Positions 33,520-43,676 of a DNA stretch of 64,000 nucleotides are shown here, one piece after another. Source of the stretch: Gaertneriomyces semiglobifer (lineage: Eukaryota; Chytridiomycota; Chytridiomycetes; Spizellomycetales; Spizellomycetaceae); assembly GCA_025558075.1 (NCBI GenBank), contig JAHLKF010000032.1, forward strand, positions 100,521-164,520. The letters are read 5' to 3'. The translations under genes and the position numbers were made by a program. Each line of letters opens with the position of its first letter. The stretch's first letter is position 1. The notes beneath the pieces are model-generated. The model searched no databases. It was not told the origin of the DNA and was given only the letters and a program-made list of their open reading frames with translations.

Positions 33520-34504
33520 CTTTTGTATCGGTCAAATGGCTTTGTTCGCGTCGTCCCAGGCATTATAAGCCATAGCGTGTATTGGAGGGTTAGGGTCAGC
33601 GGGGATTGGTTATTGATCACACAAGCGCGACGAGATGTCCTCAATTTGAATGACCCTCTCCAACTCATGGGTGAGCGACCTGTCTTTAACATTGCCGTCA
33701 GCGACAACTGTCAGACCGAGTTGGGATTGCCCTTGCAGTCTGAGTGACCCTTCAACATTCCTGACGGTGCCGGAACCAGGTCCGCCCTCAGCGGTACGTG
33801 TGCTGCTGTCGACGAGAAGAGACGCCCCGGTGTTGGTATCGTTTTGTATGGACAGCAGTGGGAAGGCCTCATCTCGATCACAAAAACAAGATCAACAACA
33901 ACCAACCTCGAACGGAACGCCGATGATTGATCTTTATTTGGTAGTGGCTATGATATGACTTGATCAAATTAACAGCCCTGGCTCACAAGTCAAAGCGTTA
34001 GACATGAGATTGATTATGTAAAATTTAATATACATCGCGCGAGCCGTGGGTTGGACGAGACTGAATTGAAGCCATGGCTCATTGTTACTAATTAAGATGT
34101 GAGTGCCGACCCATGGCTGGCGTCTTGTGCACTTGTTAGTTATAATTAAAACTCTTTCATCAAGATTCATTTGACTTCGACGCTTGGATGATTAATCTTT
34201 ATTTTGGTAAGTGTAATTGTGCTCAATGAAATACCGCCTTCCGCTTCACCTCCCGCTCCTCGCGCTCATTGTCCAAGATAACCAGCAAAAAGGGCAACCA
34301 CGAAATTCACACAATGCTCGGAGTGGATAGGTTTTGATGCAATGATGCCATATTTACGGCAGCTAGCAGGACATTGGGCCTCCTTGCATGCATATTTAGA
34401 TCGAGCGCTGGCCCGTCGATTTGGAACGATAACAAATCTCCACCAAGGCCCGCTTGGCCGATACGTACTTGGAAGCATTGCTTGTGCAGATTTTTATTAG
34501 AATC
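33520..34504. other. Intergenic with a short interstitial telomeric motif
   Basis: At 33586-33596 the sequence gggttagggtc appears. Two related AT-rich blocks (gatgattgatctttatttggta near 33923 and gatgattaatctttattttggta near 34187) form a loose direct repeat. No gene seen. Confidence 0.45.
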
Positions 34505-36974
34505 ATGTCTCAACGGACCTCCGTCGTCCCGCACCAACAGTCGCCCATGTCTGGCTCAGATCAAAAACCACCTATAGTTGAAGAAGAGAGTCGCATTGAC
34601 GACCTCGCCAAAACTTCCGCACACCAGGAGAGCGGCTCATGGGTACCAGTCATACCGCTGTTCCTCTTGGCGCCGGTTTTGGTATTGATAGCTGTGGTCA
34701 GCGTAGTGGTCCCGGTAAGCACAACCAGCGCTCCTCGTTCATCCTCCAGACCTTAATCGTCAGCAGAATTCCGTGGTTCTCTCTAGGGCTAGCCAGGATA
34801 CCGCTGAACAGCTCGGTAGCATGTATCTTCAGTTGTATCTCGACGACGTGCGTGCACCGCCGTTATCATCCCAATGTCTCATACACAATCACTCATTTTC
34901 CTAGCAGGTCATGAAAAAAGTGCAAGGACCCGTGTATGCTACACATCCTATTTTGCAAACTATCACCGACTGGAATGAAATGGCCACCGCCATCACAACA
35001 AGTACTCACGAAGCATTGCATTCATCTCTTCATTGAAAGGGAAGCGCTGACGGTCTTGCATAGACAAAGAGAGTTTAGAAACATCTCCAGTCGTTCCGAT
35101 TCTGGCTAACGTCCAACAAAAGTTCAATTTTGACGTTGTGGGTTGCCATCAGTGCCGTTGGGAATCAACTTATGAGTAAGCTTTGGGTCACGCACGTTGT
35201 CCACGCTTGTTTTCTAAGCATCATCCGTCTTCCCCATCACAGTGAGTCGAACGAAGCCAGTGCCGAAACAACCCTGTGCAGTTCGGTACGCTTCTGTGTG
35301 CAGGGGATGAATGTTGTCTCCATCGCTAATGGTACTGCATGGATAGATTTACTTGCAGATAAACCCTCTCACTGGCGTTGGCACGGTAATCAGTGCGGGC
35401 AAAGAAAGCGGTGGGCGGCACATAATGCTACAAATCAGTGACTTGCCGATCATGACGTATCGCCACCTATATAGTTGATACCAAGGTTTTCTTCTATGAA
35501 ATGGATCCAGCAAGTAAGTTGCGGTGTTCTTCCACTTCCCTGCGCTCATCGAGTCTTCTGACGCAAATCAATCGGCCTTTGTAGCGCGCACGGTGATGTA
35601 TCCTATCCAGTCCTTCACCGAGCAAGACGGAACCAGTTACTATACAGTCGGTGGACTAGTAAATTTGGGAAAAATTCCTGCTACCAAAAGGAAACCCTTC
35701 TTCACCGGTACATTCTAAGCCTTGGTTACCGTCTACTGTTAAAGCGGCTGATTCACGGCTCAGTCTACGATGCCCCGAATAATGCCAAGGTCGCGTTCGT
35801 GGTGAACCTTAAATTTGCGGATCCCAACGATGATCGCCCCATATACACATGCAGCGGTGGCTTTCGGATTGATACTACTTGGAACTCTATGCTTCTCAAA
35901 GCTAGACCTTCCAAAACAGGAGGTGAGATATCTGGGTGCTTTAGCAAGAGTGTCCTCGGCGGTGTGGTTTAACAGTCTGGGTTCGGCCAGTTGTCGCGTT
36001 GCTGGATGCCAGGAATTTTACAATTGCTGCAACGAGCAACAACGCCATTTCGGGCTCTGGGATTACTGTGACAGACGGATCGGCGCTCTTCGACACTATT
36101 GAGCCAGATGCGCTGACCCTCGCACTCCGTGAGTCGGTGTATCGCAAATATAACACCTTTGGCGACGCGGCAAGCGCGTCACCGTCCTTCTACGAGGACG
36201 CTATTGAAGGATCTGACCCTTGGGTGAGCGAACAAAAAGTTCTTATTGGTTACCAATTGTCGCATATACTAAACAATTTAAAATTGTTGAATGGTACCTC
36301 GCCAGATCATCGGGTCCACCATTGCCAGCATGAGCGATTATCCTGACGAGAGTCTTCTTCTAGTCGCCGCAGTACACAGATCTGAAGTATGTATCACGGT
36401 TGCTACTTCACTGACGGATGGATGCCGTACCAGAAGCGATGAGCACCAGGTGTTAATATCGTTCCTTATAGATATTTGGTGCCGTAGATGCAGCACGCAG
36501 TCACAGCATGAAGATCTCTATCGGAATCGCAGCGGCCGTAGCTGTCCTCGTCAGCTGTGTCTACATTGCGGTTGTACTGCCCCTTACTCGCCTGGCAAAA
36601 GCCATGGAAACGCTTACGAAGCTGGACTTTGGGACGCTGGAGCAGTCCAACGTTCTCGAGTCGCGCAGTTATATCTGGGAGGTAACGTCCACATCCTACT
36701 TATGTTGACAGCACGCTTCGGACTCTGATATAGGTATGCCTTTGCCAGCTGCGCAAGGTCCAGGTGACTTTTGCCACGATGGTCAAAGCCTTGTAAGTGG
36801 TCGTCTGATAGAAGGTTGCGCACTGCACTCATCGTCCAATTTAATTACAGCGCTGGTGGCATCAAAAGGAATAAAGCCTTGGCTCAACGCAATGCTACCG
36901 GGGGCGTCAGTAAGCAGGGTGGATCAGTGACGGCGACCCGTCCACACGACAACAGTGGCTCGGAGGTGGTCTAG
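34505..36974 (+). pseudogene. Cache-TM-HAMP sensor with one frameshift, no output domain
   Basis: Thirteen exons can be followed: 34505-34714, 34764-34847, 34908-35001, 35064-35175, 35257-35385, 35475-35509, 35554-35707, 35764-35922, 35991-36223, 36306-36386, 36472-36681, 36749-36792, 36851-36974. They read in one frame except for one extra base in the GGG at 35140-35142; without it the product is 555 residues. A first membrane helix (PVIPLFLLAPVLVLIAVVS) is followed by a coiled linker and an extracellular double-Cache region (FRIDTTWNSMLLKARPSKTG, then VALLDARNFTIAATSN). A second helix then leads into a HAMP-like stretch (PLTRLAKAMETLTKLDFG). It stops shortly after MVKAF, with no cyclase or kinase. 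The intron after exon 6 looks GC-AG (gcaagt) and is only 44 bp. It is either a fresh pseudogene or a gene with an assembly error. Confidence 0.68.
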
Positions 36975-37689
36975 ATGTCGAGCAGGATCACCATGCTTCA
37001 CAGTCATTTTGAAGAAATACCTGTGATGTGCTGTTCTACAGGACATATCTTTTGTTTTGAGTTGCTAAAAACAATATCATTGCTTTTGCCAGAGCACATT
37101 GTCACAATTCCCGCCTCGTTCGCAAACATTCCAAACGTGCATGTCTGTTTGAACCATCTCTTTCATGAAAGCTACTCCCGTCCTTTGTGAATGACAATCG
37201 TAGTAACCTAGTGAACGATCACTGGAACGCCAGCGAAATTTCATGATGGTCACTCGCCGTGCTTTCATTTGCCCTACGCTATAGGTTCAGCGCGAGGAAT
37301 GCATGTCCCTGGTTCAGCACTGGACACCGTTGGGTGGCAATGATTAGGGCAAACGACATGATTCATAACCTACCGGATGGCATTCACTGCAACCAGACTA
37401 CAGTTCGCAGCTTCTGGTAAGGCCACGGCGCCCCCGGTGAATGTGGTGTCATTCAGGAAGGCAGTACGGCATATGGAAACCAGACTGCAGTTAGCAGCCC
37501 CTAGTTTGAGACAACTAGTCCTGGTGTCTCGAGCCCTACTATATAGTTCCACGGACGTTGTCAAAACGCGTTATTTTAGCCTTTTTAAGTTTGCAAGCAT
37601 TTGTTTGTGAGCATTCCATGACATATACTAACGTTATACAAACGCTTCTTCGGCAAATCCTTCCAGAACGCCCCACTGGAACATATCAT
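36975..37689. other. Intergenic, no gene seen
   Basis: Convergent 3' ends of the Cache and helicase genes flank it. A weak direct repeat containing aaccagactacagttcgcagc occurs at about 37390 and 37479. Confidence 0.5.
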
Positions 37690-39387
37690 TCAAACTTCCA
37701 TATCCATTACATCAGGCTTCTTGTCGGGCATTGCATCAAGCTCCGTTTCGGCTGATAGACATTGGATGAACATGTCAGAAACAGCGCAGCACGTTAAGGA
37801 AACGAGTATGCACAATACGACTTACCAGGCGCTCCGAAACCTTTGGGGTGAGTTGCGGGTTCAGCGAATTGAGCCGCTGACGAAAATTGAAGCACCGATA
37901 TTTTCCCTTCAAGGTTATAAACCAATGCCGCTTCTTCGTCATCGTAAAAGGTGATTGCTTTCGCACCTGGGCCACGAGCCCGACCGCATCGATGGACGTA
38001 GAGCTTGTAGTGAGGTATGCGTTTCCGTCCTTTTGGCTTCATAACGACCACGACAGGCACATTGGCATTGATAACGGTAACGGTTCCTGGGATGTGAATA
38101 CCGCGTGCCAAAGCGTCTGTGGCAATTAAAACATTGATAACACCCTCTCGAAAGTATTGTACGTTCTTGTCCTTGACATCGATAGTTCCCGAGACTCTCC
38201 CTGGATACACATCTTCGTCCTTTTCCAAATGGTTGAGGACGCTGAGTTGAACGCCGTAATGCTATTGAAGACGATTTGAGTTTGATGTGACAACGGACGT
38301 TCATATTGACAATCCTCCTTACGTCACAAAAGATCAAGACTTTCCCGTCATCTTTAATTGCATCCTTGGTTGCAGCGGTAATTTTTGCAATTCGGTCGGC
38401 TTTCGAATCTACTGGTACAAACTCATGTTTGGTGGTAATGGCGTATTTAGTTGCCAATGGCGGAGACACGTGTATTATTTCATGGCCGTTCGCGCGTGAA
38501 GCCAAGACGGCGGTGATCGCATTTGATGGGGTGGGGGTAACAACCCAGACGGAACACGCAGCGGGAAGCTCCTTCAGAATCTGATGTACAGCGGACGAGT
38601 CTCTGGAATTGGAAATTGTTTCTTCGGTCACGTCCTTAACTTGAATCAGCGTGTCGCCCTCATCGATCACCAACAATTTCAGGTGGCTGAGATTGAGAAG
38701 GCCCTCGGCGATGCGGCCTTGGATTTGATTCGGCACCGTGACTATAACGTGACCTTTCAAGGTAAACCCGATCTTGTTGCCACTTATCAATTCCGTAGCT
38801 GCGTAGCTGCGTCTGTTGGGCAGCGTATTCACCAATTGCTCAAACAAGTCGAATGTTTGTTTTACCAAATGGCGACCATCGCATAAAACGATGCATTGCG
38901 TTCGTTTGAGCTCTGGGTCAATAATAAAGTCCAACATTGGTAGAAGGAAGGATAGCGTTTTTCCAGAACCGGTTGGGGCGGAGATTGTCAAATTGGCGGG
39001 GGTAATTTTTTTCGAGTTCAATGCCGAAAGTACAGTTGCCTGAATTGCCGTGGGACGTTTGAAGCCGAGGTTTTCGAGATTGTTTAACAAAAATTCATTT
39101 TTTATCAAGGAATTATTGAATTCCTGTGTGGTCAGAAATCCCTCATCGATCATCGGGCTCTTTTGTTTGATTGTCAGGTCACGAAACCGCTGTAAAAAAG
39201 TGTGAGAATAAATGTGTACGTTAAAGGAACTAAAGCAGGGAGACTTCTCTCTAACGCAGGAACAACTACTTACCGCAGGTAAATCATCCTGTTCTACCAA
39301 GTCTTGTGGGTTTCCTATGTCAAACAGTCAGATGAAAAGGTCTTTCTTGCAGCGAAGCTGGGTTGGGCAAGTTGACTTACTGATCAT
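37690..39387 (-). CDS. Divergent DBP5-like DEAD-box protein
   Basis: Five exons (39387-39381, 39314-39274, 39189-38323, 38261-37826, 37751-37690) give 470 residues, the normal DBP5 length. The N-terminal NPQDLVEQDDLPARFRDL resembles the DBP5 NLVE...VKLADL region, and LGFKRPTAIQ is the Q motif. Key motifs are altered. Motif I is APTGSGKT (87-94), motif II is DEGD (193-196) instead of DEAD, and PTREL is missing. Motif III is TPT-like instead of SAT, and motif VI is HRCGRARG instead of HRIGRTGR. Motif V, ATDALARGIHIPG, is near normal. DBP5 remodels mRNPs at the nuclear pore. This copy may be a fast-evolving paralogue with weak or no ATPase. All introns are intact, so it is probably expressed. 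Confidence 0.8.
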
Positions 39388-39819
39388 GTTGGAGGGTTGA
39401 TTATGGGTTTGGGTTGCTGGGGTAATGGGGTTTAAACCGAGAAAGGGGGGAAGCAAGTGACCACCTTTTATATTTGTGTCAGTTGTAAGAAGCGCTGGGA
39501 TGCGGGAAGAGAGGGTGGGCGTGACAAATTGGAAAGGTGGGATGAAGAAGTGTTATGCCTACGAGGTGCCCTTTTCAAATCAGGGGGTGGTTACGGGCCA
39601 TACCAACATCGTCAAACCTGTCAAAGCCTTTAAACACTTCAAGCCCTCTGTGGAGATGTGAGGAAGGGTTTTGGAAGCCTCGCCAACCACAAAGCCCCCA
39701 CCCTATATTCATATCGTCTGTGCTTTGTGAAGCTTACCATCTCGGAATGTTAAGACGTTTAACGTCATTTTGTTTGACTCGTTTGAAAGCCAGTGAGAAA
39801 ATCAGAACCGATGGAATGG

Positions 39820-41332
39820 CAGCTTTGATCAGAGACCATTTCTCTTTGAACATCTATCCTTGGCTAATACATCACAGAATTGCCGCTCTCTTGGAACCGT
39901 TGACGGCGTACCTTCGGATAACCCGCCCGCTAGTTGTGCTGTCACTGGGTCAGCTGCCATCGTCATGCGCAAAGGCCTACTTGACTTTTACCATACCGCC
40001 GGTTTGCTCTCACAAGGTTTTCGCTCAGAGGTCGGCATCCTAAGTATACAAATGTATGCTGCTCAGGTTTGGCTGTGGGATGCAGCTCGGACCGCTCCGC
40101 CACCTGGATACAGCTGTGTTGTGATCCCCCAGATCCGACAAATACGGCCTGCAGGCGGTAAACCTACAATGGGTCTACGATTTGACGTGGCAACTCCCCA
40201 TCTACGTCCTGGGTCGAGCACTGCGTCTTGCTGCACAAGCAGCAGCATCTGGCACACCTGGCGACCACGACACTTTGGTGAGAACACTGTACGACCAATG
40301 TAGACATGACGCAGATGCAAATGCAACCGATCGCAACCTTCGTACGTTCCATCAGCAATTGGATTTGGCCAAAGAAGCGTTCTGTACGTACCAGCAAAAA
40401 CCTTGTGAAGCCAGGCGAGCAGCAGGAACACCCGACTTTATTCTGCAAGTCCATGGTGTAATGTCAGAATGTTGCACGGAGCGCATGATACGGGGCGAAC
40501 GAGCCTTGGGCGCGGTTAGAAGCACTGATAGCGAGAACAGGTGAATAGACTGTGGAAGCTACAGTTGCCAGACTTGATGATGCATTTTCCACCCAGCGTT
40601 ACCAACCCCGAGGATGCTTGGCAAAAGTGGGCTATGAATTTGCCGGTCGGAACCATTTATTACGCCAGTTCTATCAACTGAACACAATTATTGCGCCGAA
40701 GAGATGGCCTATCCCAGTCAGTGATACATGCCATCCAGATGTTTAGACCCGCAAAATATTCCAATCACGGTTGGCAGATCCAAATTCGGTGCAGCGCGCA
40801 CTGCAGTGAAAGGTCGACATATGGCCTCGGTTCTCCCAGCCGACTTTTCTCTTCGGAAAGACAACGTAAGAGAAGATTGACACTGTTCACCGGTCCGCTT
40901 TACGAGTACTGTGACAACTTGAACGGTAACCAAGTGATTGTTCTAGCACCACAACTACGAGGTTCGTTCCGATTTCAGCGTTTCCATGAGCTTAACTGTG
41001 GCGACGGAGAGATTACCTACCACTTGGCAGTGGGGTCTTCGACGCGGTAAAAGCATTCCCGGGAGCCGGTAGTGTCATGGTTCCTCAGCTTAGGTTTCCG
41101 GATTTCGGCAACAGTTGAGCAATGGCAAAGCAAGATGCCGGCACGCCCCGAGATTGGATGCATTGTAGAGTTAGACCTTAATGCACACTCCACCCCTGCA
41201 CCCGTACAGCCGTTGCTTTGCGCTACGTGCTTCCTCGTCAACTCACGATTTAATCACCAGCTGCTTGAACTTCAAAAGTATCAAGCCGACTTTGTCCGAT
41301 GGTCAATCCCAGCGGACCTGCGTGAAATGTGA
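39820..41332 (+). pseudogene. Frameshifted copy of a conserved fungal protein of unknown function
   Basis: A coherent protein can be followed only by changing frame. It runs from MAALIRDHFSLNIYPWLIHH through LVVLSLGQLPSSCAKAYL (~39970), shifts to DFYHTAGLLSQGFRS and APPPGYSCVVIP (~40120), shifts again at a CCCCC run to SDKYGLQAVNLQWVYDLTWQ (~40195), and continues to FHQQLDLAKEAFC (~40380). Later exons are clear near 40900-41040 (YCDNLNGNQVIVLAPQLRG) and 41084-41332 (ISATVEQWQSKMPARPEIG, stop at 41330). The pattern resembles a widespread basidiomycete/chytrid family with a PHIDP..DKYG...LTWQ core, function unknown. It has at least two frameshifts. Confidence 0.5.
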
Positions 41333-41607
41333 AAAATGCAGGTTGGGGTTCAATCTAACTGATTGACCATCGGGCCTCCATTCAATATCTTGTTTATATT
41401 TACATAGCGGGTATCCAACGCTCGTAAAAGAGACGTAACGAGTCTGTTACTTGCGCAGAACGTGATGGCGGTCCCCTCTCACTCCACCAGCCGCCCTGTG
41501 CAGCTGCGGTCTCCTCGGTGCAGCGTTCGCTTTTGTTGCTCGTTGCTATCTCTGCCCACGCTCGACCCCACGCAGTGTGGAGATAACCAAGTTCCGCGGA
41601 TCTGACA

Positions 41608-41896
41608 GCTCTCGTTTACGACGCGCGCAACAAAGACTGGTCGCGTACGTGGGACCGTTGGGACGGCATTTCTATTAGCCCAACAGATGCCACTGAAGGG
41701 CAGGATATTTGACTTACCGGCGCGCCGGTGACTTTGACATGTACTTGACTAGAGCGAGCTCCGCTTTTGAATGGGCAGCGCTTCATGAACGAATTGACTC
41801 GGCATTCGATTGTGGTGAACCTCCGTCGTTCGACGCGGTTCAAGGGCCATGCGATTGTGGTTGTGGGTATAAAAGCATTGGGTGCGGTCCGATGGT
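41608..41896 (+). repeat. Upstream copy of the GPCR promoter region
   Basis: It aligns through its length with 43336-43632, with small indels, including the TATA box (gggtataaaagca at ~41868). No receptor coding sequence follows this copy. Confidence 0.9.
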
Positions 41897-42755
41897 CCAG
41901 AGGCTCGAACTCGTCACGCCAATCAACCGCCGCTAAGCGCATCTGAGGACGGTCGCGGACCTAACTCTAAAATCTCACCGACGATGCAGGTACGAAGCGA
42001 ATGGTACTCTGATAAGGATATATTTGATCATGTACACAAGTATACAACAGGGAAGCGTGCAGTGGGACAACTGTTCCAATCGCTCGTCCGCACGATCAAA
42101 CATCGACACGAATCGGGAGAGAACGCAACTGGAAATTCTCGCGTGTGAAAAAGGGAAGAGACAGGTAGGTGAGCCAAGTGAAAACAAGCCGACAGCAAGA
42201 AGTAATTGTGATAGAAGAGCGTGCCGCCGTATTTCGCAACTACATCGGGATTAACACAACGATGCTCGAATCGGGACAGAGTCGCGACCGACTCAAGGTG
42301 CGACCGTTAAGGGTGAATGGGCTGCTATCCTGCTTAGCGCTGATCAAGTCAGATGCCCAGTCCCAATCAAAGAGGCGTGGAACTACCGTTTCCGATGGCC
42401 GGGGGGTAGCAGTCAATCCGAGCGAAGCTTGAGCGAGTCCACTCTACTACACACTCAGAGACGCTCGAGCCCTCAATGTTCGTCCGTCCGCTAAACCCAT
42501 CCACCCGGGAATGGTGTGGACCAAGCTTCTCTCAAACATCCCAGCCGTCCACGCACAATAAACTGGGGGGTAGGCGCAGGCTTCTCCAAACCTCCGGAGG
42601 AATGTACGCAAGGACCCGGATGAACGTTTCCACATAAACTCAGACTTGAAGCACGCTCGCTTGCGATCATCCTTGATGCAGAAGTAACTTACCTCGATCA
42701 CAGCGGTTAATGCAAGGATATGTGAGCAAAGCGCGCCGCCAAATCCCACAGTCCA

Positions 42756-42780
42756 TTAGGGTTAGGGGTTAAGGTTAGGT
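42756..42780 (+). repeat. Interstitial telomeric repeat 1
   Basis: ttagggttaggggttaaggttagg, slightly degenerate TTAGGG units in the same orientation as the chromosome end. Confidence 0.8.
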
Positions 42781-43144
42781 CAGTTAGTTCATTTATCCAA
42801 TTAAGGCAGAGAGCGGGTGGCACAGTACTTTCGCGCGGCACAATTGAAGTTTTAATATATGCTGGCGGTGAGGAACTCAAGAGCACCAACGAATCAATAC
42901 CAAGATACCAAGAGCGACAAAGACAAGCCAGAGTAGGTAGAAGTGTTAAGAGAGGGTGCAGAGAACACAGGGCTCAACACTGCTGATCGGAATGTATGGT
43001 AGTGCAGTAACTACGATGCTGGTAGCAAAGTATCTGTCTGTGGTTTTGAGTATCTAAAGCGTGAGTTTTTTTTTCCGCATACACGTTCATCCACTTTTCT
43101 GAGAGGTTCACGAGTGGCCAGGCCATGGATTCTTCAATGCAAGT

Positions 43145-43163
43145 TTGGGTTAGGGTTAGGGCT
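43145..43163 (+). repeat. Interstitial telomeric repeat 2
   Basis: Three TTAGGG-type units (gggttagggttagggct) in the same orientation as the terminal array. Confidence 0.85.
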
Positions 43164-43335
43164 AGTATCGATTTCGTGTGTAACTCGTTTGATGATTCAC
43201 CCTCCGAGAATGGTCGGAGTTTCAGACCCACGGTGTCGGATTCCTTCTTCCAGTCAGTCGGTGAATGGACCACGCAGTATATGATAGTCATCAACAAGGA
43301 GAAAGCAAGCGTTCGTCGTTGTTAACGCTGTTCCA

Positions 43336-43632
43336 GGCTCTCGTTTACTACATCCGCAACAAAGACTGGTCGCGTGCGTGGGACCGTTGGGACGGCATTT
43401 CTATTAGCTCCACCTTATCTGCGCCGATGCCACTGAACGGCAGGATATGACACTCACGAGCACGCACTTGGATATGTATTTGGCTACAGCGAGCTCCGCT
43501 TTTGAAAGGGTACCGCTTCATGAACGAATCGACTCGGCATTCAATTGGGGTGAATCTCCTAGTCGTTCGACTCGGTTCAAGAGACATTCGATTGCGGTTT
43601 GGGTATAAAAGCAATGGGTGCGATCCGATGTC
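43336..43632 (+). repeat. Functional copy of the duplicated GPCR promoter
   Basis: Downstream member of the ~290-bp direct repeat. It ends about 45 bp before the receptor ATG and contains the TATA box at 43604-43611. Confidence 0.85.
43604..43611 (+). promoter_or_regulatory. TATA box of the class C GPCR gene
   Basis: TATAAAAG, 66 bases before the end of the leader. An ATG at about 43613 would give a 19-codon out-of-frame peptide but lies too close to the TATA box to be transcribed. Confidence 0.65.
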
Positions 43633-43676
43633 ACTTCGCCACCACCAGGCTAGCGAGGGACTCTTCTGATTGAAAA

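Larger units (their letters stand above)
41897..43335. other. Inserted segment between the promoter copies
   Basis: No gene seen. It contains diverged dispersed-repeat blocks at about 42280-42720 shared with 17.9-18.5 kb, and two interstitial telomeric tracts. Confidence 0.55.

Noticed and set aside
37939..38322. Apparent frameshift in the helicase gene
   Set aside because: A 61-bp GT-AG intron at 38322-38262 restores the frame exactly.
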